A stretch of DNA of 64,000 nucleotides from Diphasiastrum complanatum (lineage: Eukaryota; Streptophyta; Lycopodiopsida; Lycopodiales; Lycopodiaceae), in contig CM055094.1 of assembly GCA_029204225.1 (NCBI GenBank), positions 64,132,714 to 64,196,713 on the forward strand. Direction: 5' to 3'. This document shows, piece by piece, positions 1 to 11,414 of the stretch (position 1 is the first letter of the stretch; every line of letters begins with the position of its first letter). The notes beneath the pieces are model-generated. The model was not told the origin of the DNA. It saw only the letters and a program-made list of their open reading frames with translations, and made no database searches. A program made the translations under genes and the position numbers.

Positions 1-50
1 GTTGCCAGAAATGTCAGGTAAATAAAGCAGAGTGTTAAAAGGCAGGAGGG

Positions 51-1157
51 TTGTTACAGCCCTTAGATATACCAGTTGGTAAATGGGAGAGTATCTCCAT
101 GGATTTTATAGTAGGCCTGCCTAAAACCCAAAAGGGTAATGACGCTGTATGGGTCATAGTTGACCGTTTGACCAAAATGGCTCACTTTATTCCGACCAAA
201 ACAACCGTTAGAGCTCCAGAGTTAGCGAGGTTGTTTGTAGATGGGCTATTTATTGTACGGTCTACCTTCCGGCATAGTCAGCGACCGGGACAGTAAGTTC
301 AATCGAAATTTTTGGAGGGCAGTATTCCATCATCTCTATACTAAGCTTAACATGAGTACCACCAACCATCCACGGACGGGATGGTCAAACAGTAAGAGTA
401 AATCAGGTGCTGGAGGATATGCTTCGTGCATACGTCAGCAAAAAGCAGACTAATTGGGAGGAGTATCTCTCGATATTAGAGTTTGCTTACAACAGTACCA
501 AACATTCGGCTACAGGGTACAGCCCATTTATGCTGATGTATGGTTTTCAGCCACGCTCACCCACAATTGTAGGGTTTAAACAAGAAAAAGTTGAAGCAGC
601 CAGAAATTTTTAGAAGACCTAAACCAGATGATAGAACATGCTAAGTGTAGTATTAGGCAATCCCAGGATCGAGCCAGGCATTATGCAGATCCACACAGAC
701 GGGATGTGCAGTTCTCCGCTAGTGAGAAAGTTTACTTGAGAGTCCTAGTTGACTCTAAAACCCTCAAATTAGGAGTGTGTGCTAAGTTGTCTCCTAGGTA
801 TTGTGGTCCTTTTACCATCAGTAGGAGACTAGGCGAGGTCACCTATGAACTAGAACTCCCACACAACAGTAAGGTTTTCCCAATTTTTCATGTAAGTCAG
901 TTATGAAAAGCCTTAACCAGATCCGAAAATCTGGTAGGGGACAGTGTTCTAGTTCTCCCATTGGATTCCCAGCAACCTCCAGAGTCCACATGAACCAGAG
1001 GAGATTCTTGATAGTAGAGAGACGCAAACTTGTCATACTCTGTATCGAGAATATCTAGTCAAGTGGAATGATCAGCCTGTTGAGAATGCCAGTTGGGAAA
1101 AAGGCAGCGTCCTTCGCAAGATTTTTCCAGACTTTGTCTTAGAGGACCAAGACGGTT
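51..1157 (+). pseudogene. Ty3/gypsy chromovirus integrase and chromodomain, degraded
   Basis: 3' end of a gypsy polyprotein. Integrase core pieces are seen in order: 'WESISMDFIVGLPKTQKG' with the first catalytic Asp, 'GIVSDRDSKFNRNFW' with the second, then 'NQVLEDMLRAYVSKKQTNWE' and 'FAYNSTKHSATGYSPFMLMYG'. A C-terminal chromodomain follows near 1005-1140 ('REYLVKWNDQPVENASWE'), which in this family directs insertion to heterochromatin. The frame is broken several times (near 290, 375 and 610), and a stop at 904 has replaced the codon after 'FHVSQL', probably CGA to TGA. The third catalytic residue (Glu) appears to read Val. The upstream part lies outside the window. The assignment to gypsy is firm; the exact lineage is not. 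Confidence 0.9.
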
Positions 1158-1173
1158 CTTAAGGGGGAGGGAG

Positions 1174-1480
1174 TGTTACGAGCATGTAACTAGTGCCGAA
1201 CTCTAGAGAACACAGGAGGTCAGATACCACAGTCAGGGTCGTGTCTAGCGTATACGACCAAAAGGGCAAGATAGTGTGAGTAGTGTACCCCAACACGGTC
1301 CATAGCCATGGCGGGCCTAACATAGCATAGTGTCAGCAAGATAGGGCCCCACGTTGGGTCCTGATGTGCAGTCGGCCACGTCAGTGCCACGTGGCCGACA
1401 CTTGGCAGTATGCATGCTACCAGCCCTCACACTGGGCTAGGAGGGGCTTGCTCCATATCAGGGAGTAGGCAAGGAAGGAT
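1174..1480 (+). repeat. Truncated 3' LTR of the gypsy element
   Basis: A purine tract (AAGGGGGAGGGAG, 1161-1173) directly precedes TGTTACGAGC, the expected polypurine-tract to LTR junction just after the polyprotein stop. The LTR is cut off near 1480, where copia integrase sequence begins, so its right end and target duplication cannot be read. Confidence 0.65.
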
Positions 1481-1489
1481 CTGTTAGTG

Positions 1490-3422
1490 TTTGCCCTACT
1501 GTGGTGTTGAGACCTCTAACAGTAAGACACCTCATGAAGCTTTTACTGGAAAGAAACCTAATATTTCTCATATGAGAGTATTTGGTTGTGATGCTTATGC
1601 TCGTATTACTGATGAGAAACAAAGGAAATTGGATGCAAAAGCTATCAGGTGTATTTTCCTTGGATATGATGAGAAGGCCAAGGCATATAGGATGTATGAT
1701 ACAAATGCACAGGAGCTTGTAATTTCTAGGGATGCTACATTTGACGAGATGGGTCAAGGTGAACAAATTGAAGCAATCACTGCACCTTTTGATGAGGGAG
1801 CGAAAGTACAAGTCAAGAAGGAAGTGGATTTTGATGCGGAAGATCCAATAGACGAAGGCAAGTTTGGTGCTAAAATTCCTAAGAGAGTATCTAAATGGTA
1901 CTTATCAGTCACAAGTGATGCTAAAAAGGGAGATACTCCTGAATCTAGCGATCAGGGAGAGCTCAGAAGGTCAACTAGAAATCGGAAACCTCCTGCAAGA
2001 TTAGAGATGAATCTGCAAGATTAGAGATGAATCTAGCCCTAATGGGTTCCGTCCTCAATGCTCAAGAACCAAAAACTTTTTATGAAGCAAAGGAGCACAA
2101 GGAGTGGCATGCAGCTAAGCCATATCGAAAAATAGGACGTGGAACTTGGTTGAGCTACCTGATGGTAAGATGCCTATCACTTGCAAATGGATTTATAAAA
2201 TCAAATATGGAGCGGATGGGCAACTCAATAAGTACAAAGCACGGTTGGTTGCGAGAGGATTTGAGCAACAAGAAGGTATTGATTTTGAGGAAGCCTTCGC
2301 ACCCATAGCTAAGATGGTAATTGTACGTTCTATCATTGCTATTTCTACTTTCTATGGTTGGAAGATCTAGCAAATGGACGTTAAATCTACTTTTCTTAAT
2401 GGAGTGCTGGATGAAGAGGTGTATTTAGTACAACCTCGAGGATTTGTTGAGCCAGAGAGAACAAAGCTATTTATAAATTGAAGCAAGCACCACGGGTGTG
2501 GTAGATTCAAATATAGTGTTCATTGTTTTGTACTTCGATGATTTGATTATTACAGGAAGTAATGAGAGCTTAATTGATGAAATCAAATCAGATCTTTCCA
2601 ATGCTTTTGACATGAGCGATCTAGGATTGATGCACTATTGTCTTGGCATTGAAGTATGGCAAAAGGAAGACGTTGTTTTCTTACAAAGCAAATATGCACG
2701 AGATTTGCTTTATAAGTTCAATATGCAGGATTGTAAGCCTTTAAGCACACCGATGGATGTCATCATGAAGCTTACTGCATATGATAAATCTGAGAAAGTG
2801 GATGCTTATCTGTATAGGCAGCTGGTGGGTAGTTTGATTTACTTGACACACATACGACCTAATATTTCTTACGTTGTTGGTGTTGTAAGTCAATTTATGC
2901 AAGATCCTAGTCAAGCACACTGGAAGTCCGCTAAACGTATTCTTGGGTACATTCGAGGGACATTGAATTTTGGTTTGAAGTATGATAAGCTTGAACTGCG
3001 TAGGTTATATAGATGCCGATTGGGCAGGTAATATTGACGACAGAAGATCTACCAATAATCATACATTTAGTTATGGTACAGTTGCAGTTTCATAGAGCAA
3101 CAAAAAGCAACCTACTGTAGCCTTATCTTCGACGGAAGTTGAATATCATGCACTCAGCAATGCTACACAGAGAGCGGTATGATTACGAAGATTGCTTGTT
3201 GATCTAGGTCAACCACAGATGGATGCGATTACTATATCTTGCGACAACCAAAGCTGCAATCACCTTGCCAAAAACTCAGTTTTACATGCTCGAACCAAGC
3301 ACATCGAAATACATTATCACTTTTTTCGAGAGAAAATTCTTGATGGAGCCATTGATTTGGTTTTTTGTAAATTTGAAGATCAAGTGGTAGATATTTTTAC
3401 TAAGTCATTGAGTAGATGTTAA
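1490..3422 (+). pseudogene. Ty1/copia pol remnant (integrase C-term, RT, RNase H)
   Basis: The 5' part (gag, protease, integrase core) is missing. The reading starts at the integrase C-terminal region ('KTPHEAFTGKKPNISHMRVF'), runs through the linker, then RT ('ITCKWIYKIKYGADGQLNKY', 'LVARGFEQQEGIDFEEAFAP'), a catalytic segment that reads 'VLYFDDLIITGS' (F-D-D instead of the usual Y-V-D-D), and RNase H ('LSSTEVEYHALSNATQ', 'HARTKHIEIHYHFFREKI'). Stops or frameshifts occur near 2022, 2368, 2480, 3029, 3093 and 3181. A TAG at 3094 replaces the codon after 'GTVAVS', and the frame ends in 'DIFTKSLSR'. It is a non-functional copy, ending about 60 bp before its LTR. Confidence 0.92.
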
Positions 3423-3482
3423 TTTGAAAAGTTTCGCACTGTATTAGGAATAGAAGAGTGTAATTTTATCATTGAGGGAGAG

Positions 3483-3722
3483 TGTTAGAAATCAATGATA
3501 AACTTTATTGTTACTGTTTACGAGGTACTTTTACTATTGCCAATTGTTAACAGCTGTAATTAGCTGTAGGCTAGTCTATTAGTCAACTCCTAGGTTTTCT
3601 CTCTCTATCAGGGTTTATTGTACTTCTCTTACATTTCAGTTATGTGAGTGATGGTGTGTGTTGTTCTTCCTCCTTGTGGTGATTGCTTATGGTGAATGAT
3701 TATTGCTTATCTGATTATTGAC
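3483..3722 (+). repeat. 3' LTR of the copia remnant
   Basis: Begins TGTTAGAAATC right after the purine tract ATTGAGGGAGAG. The right end is set at ..TTATTGACA (TG...CA borders), where a second copia gag starts. Length about 240 bp. No 5' partner is present, so the right border is provisional. Confidence 0.55.
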
Positions 3723-5620
3723 AAAAACTGGAAGAAGAACAAAGGGAAGCACAAGTAGCAAGGGAATTGGGAGAAAAGGAATAAGTCAAACCAGCAAGAA
3801 AGTTAAGAGAAGGCAAATTTCAATGAAAAAGGACATTTCTTCATTTGCGGTAAGGAGGTCATTACATAAAAAAATGCTGGAAAAACAAGTCAACAAGAAG
3901 AAACAAGTAGAAAGTTCTGCTGAAGGACTTGACACAAAGTTCATTGCTTTGGATCTTGGTAACTGTGAATTGTTTTTGGCATCAACATTTTGATATGATT
4001 TTTCAAGGGAAGAAGAATGTTGGTTTATTGATTCAAGAGCATCGAAGCATATGATGCTACGTCGAGATCGGTTATCTAGTTTTCAAGTTTCAACAACAAG
4101 ATGATGGTACGAATGTCAAGTTGGTGGGAGACAATTGTACTTATGACATCAAGGGTGTTGGGAAGGTACATATTCAACTACCTTTAGGAAAGGTTGGTCA
4201 TATCAATGAAGTTCTTTATGTACCTGACATAAAGAAAAACTTACTCTCAATTTCAACTATAGCAAAGCAACATATGGTTGTGCAGTTTGATGAAGACTGT
4301 TTCTTATCAAGAAGAAGAACAATAAGGGTACATCCAAATGCTTTACTTAGTTTAAGACACATGTGGAAAAATAAATAGGTAGATAGATAAAGATACTTTG
4401 TTCAACTAAAGGAGGAGAGTATCAGACTTTATGACATTGAAGGAAAGAAAGTCATTATAAGTAGGGATGTTATCTTTGATGAGATGGGATCTCAGAAAGA
4501 TACTAAAATATCTTGTGAGGAGGATCAAGGTAATGGTATTCCTTCACAAGAACCTGAAGCAATAGACGAATCGCCTACAATGGTATTCCTTCACAAGAAC
4601 TTGAAGCAATAGACGAATCGCCTACACCAACTTATTTTCATAAAAAAGCCTTGATACAGACATGAAAAAGGAAAGAGAGATCAAGTATAGGGGATACTTA
4701 TTCACCTCCAACTTCACCAGGCAGGAAGCATCCTACACCATTTACTACAAAGCTACCTACTGTTTACTATGAGATTATCAAAGATGGAGGCATCTTGGAA
4801 CAGGGAGAGTCAAGTAAACATGGGGCTCAAAGATCAAAAAGGCTTGAGAAGTAGCATGAAGATCAAGATTAGGATCAAGGTCAAGTTCAACATGAGGATG
4901 AGGATGTACATTTTGTATTGATGTCTATGATATTAGAATCAAAAGATCCATCTACTTTTAGAGCCGATGAAAAAGAGAAAATGGAGGAAAGCTATGGATG
5001 AGGAGTACAATTCAGTCATGAAGAGCAAAACTTGGAGGCTTGTTCATTACCTACAAGTAAGAAGGCAATTGGATGCAAGTGGATCTATAGAACTAACTAT
5101 GAATCGGATGGATCTATAAACAAACATAAGGCAACGTTGGTTGCAAATGGGTATGCTCATCATGAAGGGATTGACTACGAAGAAACTTTTGCACTGCTTG
5201 CTAAGTTGACTACTATGAGGACAGTTTTGTCTTTCGCTGCTCAATTTGGTTGGGGATATCCAACAAATGGATGTTGAGAGTGTATTCTTGAATGGCCTTC
5301 TAGAGGGAGAAGTCTATATGGAGCAACCAGAGGGACACATACTAGCAGGATAGGAAGATAAGGTTTGCAAGTTGGACAAGGAATTACACGGACTTAAGCA
5401 AGCACCCAAGGCATGTTACGTGAGGATTGATGCATACTTTGAGAAGCTTGGTTTTTATAGGAGTAGTGCAGAGCATACACATTATGTTATGGTAAAAGAT
5501 AATCAGATTGTTAGTGTAGTGACATATGTTGATCATCTCACAGGTTCTAATCAAGTTTTAAGGATCTTCGATTTCTCGGCATTCTATGTTGAAACTAGGA
5601 AAAGAGAACCTTACAACTAG
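3722..5620 (+). pseudogene. Second Ty1/copia polyprotein remnant, internally deleted
   Basis: Order of pieces: gag zinc-knuckle region near 3850-3910 ('GHYIKKCWKNKST' in one frame), protease near 4018 with the active-site triad altered to D-S-R, GAG-pre-integrase ('YVPDIKKNLLSISTIAKQHM', about 4214-4275), then a jump over nearly the whole integrase to the post-integrase linker (4411-4860), and RT ('KKAIGCKWIYRTNYESDGSI', 'LHGLKQAPKACYVRIDAYFE'). The RT active site is changed to 'VVTYVDHL' (D-H for D-D). Frames change repeatedly. The lost integrase and damaged protease and RT sites make it dead. Confidence 0.9.
4532..4625 (+). repeat. 47-bp tandem duplication in copia linker
   Basis: AATGGTATTCCTTCACAAGA... 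occurs at 4532-4578 and again at 4579-4625 with one difference (CCTGAAG versus CTTGAAG). The unit is not a multiple of three, so the duplication itself shifts the reading frame. Confidence 0.9.
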
Positions 5621-5639
5621 GAATGGGCCTATCCTTCTC

Positions 5640-6788
5640 CAAAGTACGCAAATTTCTAGAACGGCCTTAGTCCAGCTCAATTGATTGTACTTGGAGCCCT
5701 TAATAAATGGACCCATTGATAAAAGTGCTGATCCATGGACGTCTCCAATGATGTGTAAAAATGTTCTTAAACCCTGTGCCCTTGTGCAAAAATGATTTGA
5801 ATTCTTTTTTAGATGTGGATATAGAAGTAAGACTCACAGAAGTAGGCAGAAATATGCCTGTATGATAGACATTAGGATATCAAACTTTGTATTTATGCAT
5901 GTTAGAGTTACAACTTGAGAAAAAGCTACGATGATAGGTTGGGAAAAAGAAAATGCAAGATGTGAGGTTATAGATCAGTAAAAGCTGCAAAAATTAGATG
6001 TGACTGTAGGAAAGGCACTAGAGTACACGATCCTAAAAAATGCACGCAAAAACATGAAAAGAGTACTAGAAAAAAGTAGAAAATCAGAAAGTGAAACAAA
6101 AAAGTGCAATAGAAGCACCCTATCGTTTGAAGAACAATGATTACAATCTCCACAAAGGTCTGCTAATAAACTTAATAAGCTGTAAGCAAGCTAATTGAAT
6201 GACAAGTTAAGCATTCGATCAATCAACCATCAATACTAAGGATCATAGCCACTTTCTGAGGCCCTACATGTTGCGAGTTAGGGATGGAGGCCCAATAATG
6301 ACCATTTGGACTTACAATTGTAGACTTATGTTCTGTATGGATGTCCTTCTACTTTATATTTCTGGTATAACTAATTTGGTTCAAAAAGTAATAGAGGCTT
6401 CTTCTCTGAGGTTTGTCACAGAATCTCATAACTAGTGTTTGTTAGAGCTTATGGACCTTTGAGCATGTTAATAATGAGTGAAATTAATGTTGAGACTGCA
6501 CTTTGTGATTCCTGGCTAAGGTGGATACCGTTGAGAATGCCAAAATCATAGATGCTAAAGAGTGTACTAGCTGGTATACTTCATTGAAGGAAGAGTGTAA
6601 TCAAACACTTCTGTCATTCCCTTGCTGAAAAGTATAATTTTTAACATCCTCTCTATTAGTCGCTATGGCAGTGGGGTCTTGATCAGATTCTTGCAAATTG
6701 GTAATTGAGTCAGTACAAGCTGGTTAAGCCATTGATAGAGATTTTGTAAAAAATGGTGGCAAGGTTCTATAGGTTCAGTTGTTTATGT

Positions 6789-6790
<2 letters not shown>
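5640..6790. other. Non-coding stretch, possibly intron of the downstream gene
   Basis: I see no coding match or element border here. It lies between the copia remnant and the penultimate glutamate dehydrogenase exon, on the same strand, so it may be intronic. That is inferred only from position. Confidence 0.35.
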
Positions 6791-6886
<96 letters not shown>

Positions 6887-6887
6887 C
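6791..6887 (+). repeat. (TC)n microsatellite
   Basis: About 45 uninterrupted TC units, followed by TCCCTCC. It lies about 105 bp upstream of the splice acceptor at 6991-6993, as a pyrimidine-rich stretch within the presumed intron. Confidence 0.98.
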
Positions 6888-6993
6888 TTGTTATTTACCA
6901 CAACCTGCATAAATATAAACATTTGAAATTATGTTTTTTTCAACTGTATGTATGTTTAAACTTTTTGCATTGCTTTTGACATTCTAAGTGCAG

Positions 6994-7779
6994 GAAATTG
7001 CCAAGACAATTTACCTGAGATGTATGCGGGCTGCAAATGAATATGGCTATGCAAAAGGGCACCCAGAGTAGGTTTTAAACATTTTTTAAGAAAATGCATT
7101 TTTTGTAAAATTTTCATTGATGCGCTTCATCTTAGAGTTTGTTAGAAGTGGAGAGACACCTTCCATAACATCTTTACCAGGACTATTTTGAGATCTGGCT
7201 TACTATTCTTTTGGCAAGAACTATGAATCTACAAGGTAGCTGGTTGATATTCTAGGTGCTAATTGATATGAGTAGATGGTCGATAGACTGATGATTTACT
7301 CCCTAGCTCATTTGGGTACATATTCTGGTGTCCTTTGGCAAGCATTGTTGAGTGCAAGTTATCAAAGGTTAAGCCTTGTATTTGGCATGGCAAGAAGGGT
7401 ATTTGAGATGCAAAAGCTTCTCTGTAGGGGCAGGAAATAGCCAAATTTTATTAAAGGGCTTGGCTCTTCTCTACTAGGTCTTTTTTAAAGTTATACTATT
7501 CAATACATTGACATATGTTCGGTGAGTCCTGACGGATTTGTTTCTTTTCTTTGTTTTTGCTGGTTATTGAAAGCTATAGAATAATGTCATTCCCTACAGA
7601 ACAGAAAGAGCACCTTTGTTTTTGCTGGTTATTGAAAGCTATACAATAATGCCATTTCCTACAGAACATAAAGAGCACCATCGCAGCTGATATCTTTTGA
7701 CAGGTGCTTAGTACATGGAGCCAACATTGCCAGTTTCTTGCGAGTTGCACAAGCCATGATGGAGCAAGGGTGCATCTAA
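6994..7779 (+). CDS. Glutamate dehydrogenase (hexameric, NADP-type family), two terminal exons
   Basis: Exon 6994-7067 follows an acceptor (..TAAGTGCAG) and reads 'EIAKTIYLRCMRAANEYGY' then 'AKGHP'. A GTAGGT donor starts at 7068, and the intron runs to the acceptor TTTTGACAG at 7703. Exon 7704-7779 completes the split Glu codon and reads 'CLVHGANIASFLRVAQAMM' then 'EQGCI', ending in TAA. The GANIA-F-VA-AM--QG ending is the C-terminal signature of hexameric glutamate dehydrogenases, which catalyse the reversible reductive amination of 2-oxoglutarate. It differs from the C-terminus of the common mitochondrial plant GDH, so I favour the NADP/amino-acid-dehydrogenase type. Both splice sites and the frame are intact. 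The upstream exons are not visible in the window: they are either beyond a long repeat-filled intron or lost (gene fragment). Confidence 0.8.
7551..7680 (+). repeat. 65-bp tandem duplication inside the GDH intron
   Basis: TTGTTTTTGCTGGTTATTGA... is present at 7551-7615 and 7616-7680 with few mismatches, ending 23 bp before the acceptor of the last exon. Each copy contains a CCTACAG acceptor-like site. Confidence 0.9.
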
Positions 7780-8690
7780 GCCCATTGATCACTTGAGGGA
7801 CTTATTGAAGAATACTCACCTGTACAGGAGATATTATTTCATCTTTGGGTTGCCATAGAGATAATACTTGACACAATGGCAGCCCCTCACAAAGATAGGA
7901 CCCTATAAAGGGGATTCAAGATGTTGGATAGGAAATTTCTCTACGAAAAAAGTCAATCTCAACTAGTAGTACGTGTTCAGGGAGATCTGGTCCCTTGTAT
8001 ATTCCTATATTATAACCCTCATTGCCCTACAAAGTTCATTCAGATGAGTGCTGTATAATAGCTATTGAGTAATATGATTCAGATCCTAGAAAGGCTAGTT
8101 TGTACCTTCACTGTAACTAGGTTTTACGCCTTTCTTATTTTTAGAGCATGATAGGTTTGATTATCATCTGTAAATCATTGCTTAGGTTCACAAGTGACAA
8201 ATCAGAGAGGCTTGTAGATCCAATTAGGAGGCTACTGGCTGAGCCATTGATTCTACAACATTGTTTTTGTAAACTTATTGTTGATATCTAATAAAAGCTT
8301 CACGTGCGAGGTTCATGCTCATAAAAAGGCTTGTTGATTGTATGATAATTGCTGATGCATTGTAAAGATCTTTATCATAATCATCTTTTGTGTCATAGAT
8401 TGTTATGCCTTTCTTTTTAAAATGTTACCGACAAAAATCTTTGCTCTTTGTGAAGCAAAGCAATTTCTCTGCAGTATATTGATGATAGAAGATGAGTAAT
8501 CTGAGGTATTGGATGCTCTTTTTGGTGATACTTACTATGTTGTTATAGGTAGTTCAGAATCTTGTTTGTGGAAGAGAAGGAGACGTGTAAGGAACTGGTC
8601 TTTCTGGAGACCTTGACTAGTATTTTGGCTGATTTTTAGAATAACATCTCATCTTAAGTGGCTCACCCATAGTTCTTTGGAATGGTTCCG
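7780..8690 (+). other. 3' flank of the GDH exons
   Basis: No further coding match is seen. AATAAA at about 8290 could be a poly(A) signal roughly 510 bp after the stop codon. Nothing else is recognisable. Confidence 0.35.
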
Positions 8691-9260
8691 TACCGTTCCT
8701 AAGGAACCTTAGGAACTGTTCTCCCAAAAAAAAAAACGATTATTTGAAAAATAAAGCTAGTGTGGGTAAATCTGTTCAGAAAAATGATTCGAACATTGTT
8801 TTCAGGGTTCGTATGAAGGTTTTTGCACACAAAAAGGGGTTTTTGTTCTTGTTCCTAAGTTGAAACCTAAGTTAAAGATGCTCTTATGAACATGAATAGG
8901 AACAAGAACAAGAGCATGAATAGGAATGAAACTTAGGAATATGAATAGGAACAACAACAACAAGTTGCTTGGGAACAGGAACAGGAAGCCCTAGGGACTC
9001 AGGAAGAGGAACATGAACTAATGAATAGGAACAAAAACTTGGGAACAAGAACATGAACATGAATTAGGAACAAGAAGCCCTAGGGAACATGAACTTAGGA
9101 AAAGAACAAAAACTTAGAATGACTAGGAACAAGAAGCCCTAGGCACTTAGGAACAAGAATAGGAACATGAACATGAACTTAGGAACAAGAATAGGAACAG
9201 AAACTTAGGAACATGAATTCAGGAATGGGGAGTTCCAAGAACTTAGGTTTAACAGGAACA
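8690..9260 (+). repeat. Degenerate GGAAC/GAACAT-rich array
   Basis: Starts with the palindromic GTTCCTAAGGAACCTTAGGAAC around 8695-8717, then an A-run. From about 8880 it is a dense mix of AGGAACA, GAACATGAA and CTTAGGAAC hexamer-like words with no fixed period. Purine-rich on the plus strand. No reading frame of interest. Confidence 0.8.
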
Positions 9261-9854
9261 TAAACATGAATAGAAAGCCTTTGATTTTGTTTTTTGCATG
9301 GACTCTGGAACTTAGATCTCAATAAGAGTAGGAATATCAACTCGAAACCCTTCTTTTACGGATGAACTTGGGAACTGTTAGGATTGGGAAGAGGGTTAGA
9401 AACTTTGGAACAGGCTCTCAAACCTTCGTAAGTCATAGTACATGGGTATTTTAGAACCAGCCCAGTTTGGTGAGTATAGATTGGTACATAATATCATGTA
9501 GACCATGCATTGATATGCCTAAGATAATGATTAGGGATACAAAACATAAAAAAACTTTCAGAACATTATGCCTTTTTCAACCAAAATGCTAAAGCCCAAA
9601 ATGATTAAAAAACGAACAACTTTTAAGTTTCAAGCAAACTACATCATGAAACAAGGGATTTGTGGCAAGCCACAGGACCCTACCTTTGCAATGTGTTAAT
9701 TTACACTTAATTAGAGTTTTGGGAAATTGCCTTATAGAAGAAATGAAAGCATGGAAATGAACACTTTGATAAAAATAACAGATTACAGGTAGGTTTTTAT
9801 TTGATAAAATAGTGTTTATAGGGAGGTGATATAATAATAATATTCGTTTTTGTT

Positions 9855-11267
9855 AATCACACATGTACTATATTGGCGAATGGTTTGACCAATAGGCCTA
9901 TGTAGATCCAAATAAATTTTTTGGAATTTGTATGTTTGTCCAAACATGATCCAGTTTTGTACTTGTTACTTGTTGAAAGGATAGGTGTATATCATGTTGA
10001 CACATGAGCGATTTAAGTTTTCAAATTTTTTATTTATGAATCAATATTCATGTTGCCGATCATAACAATTGGTGTGGTTTTGGGAATGTTGGTGAGTATT
10101 GTGTAGTTGTTCAATAAATGTGAAAATATTAGAATTTGGTTGTCTGCATATTGCAATTATGTGTAGACGGTAAGTTTTATAACTAAATGTGACATGAATA
10201 ATTTCGGTATGCAATGTATTAAGTAATTGAACGTGTTGAGTTTTATGATACAATATTGTCAATTCTGTAAAGGTATAATTGTCGATGGCTTTGAAGGTTG
10301 TTGGAAAATAAAGTTTGTGATGATGAGCTTGTGTTTCCTATAAATATAAAATATGTGATGTCATTAGATTATGATCATTTATAATATTATGTTTGTATCT
10401 AGATAGTGATATCGTGTTTAGGGATTGAATAATGAGATGCGCTTTTGTGTAGGTATACATAATGGGAATATGCAAAGTGCATTTTGCTATTGTTCTAAGG
10501 CGTGTCATTTCATGTTGTACAGATGAATCAATTTTAAAGTGGTTTGAGTTTAATGGTGATGTGATGTATATATTTTCAAGTTTTTTTTATAAAAACTCTA
10601 GTTAGGGTTGTTTATATCAAACCATGTTTCGAAACATTTTTGGGATTAAATACTTGTTGACTTATTGTTAGACCAGACCTTGTGCTCGGCATATTGTTTT
10701 TGCTATTGTTATTTTGATTGGAAATTTTTTTCTTGTAACTACATTAAATATAGATTGGCCAATTTGAAATTCTTTTGTGATTTGATGTATTAGAGTCCAT
10801 GTTTGATTCATTTAATTGGTTTTGTATATGTATAGGTGATTTTGTCGGGCTTTTCTACCAATTTCACAATTGTCAAATTGTATCCATATAATGTCCTTTG
10901 TAGAGATCATGGTTCTAGTTTGGAAAATGTCATTTGCTCCATTAACAAGTCCATCTTCCACATCTATGGTTGTTGCACAAAATTCTACTAACATGTCTTG
11001 TTTTACATAAATTGTTTCTATTAATGATGATGTTGCTGATGGTGTTTGTGGTATTATTAGTATTGTAGGATTGCAGCTAGGATTACGAATGTCAATTGTT
11101 TGTAAACAATATTCTGTACTTGTGAGCGTAACATAGACTTGGTTGTTGCATTTTTGTATATCTTTGTGTATGTCAGACAAATGCGGTAAATTGGGAACAA
11201 AGGGCGGTGTTTTATGACAATGGTCATTTAACCAATCAATATTTGTACATGTATGTGTGGATTTTTG
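9855..11267 (-). pseudogene. Helentron/Helitron2-like PIF1 helicase and endonuclease remnant
   Basis: On the minus strand a 152-codon open stretch (11267 to 10815) carries 'CATTIDVEDGLVNGANDIF', the DGLVNGA motif of PIF1-type helicases. It continues past a stop to 'KKFPIKITIAKTICRAQGL' near 10680-10740, the helicase motif VI region. After frame breaks comes an AP-type (CR1-like) endonuclease: 'LIIQSLNTISL' and 'NDHNLMTSHILYL' (about 10350-10420), 'YRLHIIAICRQPNSNIFTF' (about 10100-10160), 'PIVMIGNMNIDS' near 10040 (Asp of GD(M/F)N changed to Asn), 'LDHVWTNIQIPKNLFGST' and 'YWSNHSPI' near 9875-9950 (SDH changed to SNH). Helicase followed by endonuclease in one coding unit is the Helentron layout. 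The N-terminal Rep nuclease is missing; the unit is cut at 11267 by another repeat. At least five stops or shifts. Confidence 0.75.
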
Positions 11268-11414
11268 CACACTCTCTCTACCCGAGGTTCATGTACTTTT
11301 TTTCTCTCTACCCGAGAGCAAGCCAATTCCATACTTAGTTTTACTTAGTTTTTTTCATCAAAAGTTGCATCTCAATGTGTTTCATGAATGGTGAATGATT
11401 CATGCATGGTTTTT
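11268..11414 (+). repeat. Left part of an older LTR-like repeat, split by element E1
   Basis: Closely matches 28624-28770 (TTTTGCACA, CTCTCTCTAC, GAGAGCAAGCCAATTC, GATTCATGCATGG). The match resumes on the other side of E1 at 16484-16565. The intact copy at 28.6 kb reads straight through, so E1 inserted here. Confidence 0.85.

Noticed and set aside
6779-6979. 66-codon Ser-Leu repeat frame
   Set aside because: It is a translation of the (TC)n microsatellite, not a gene.
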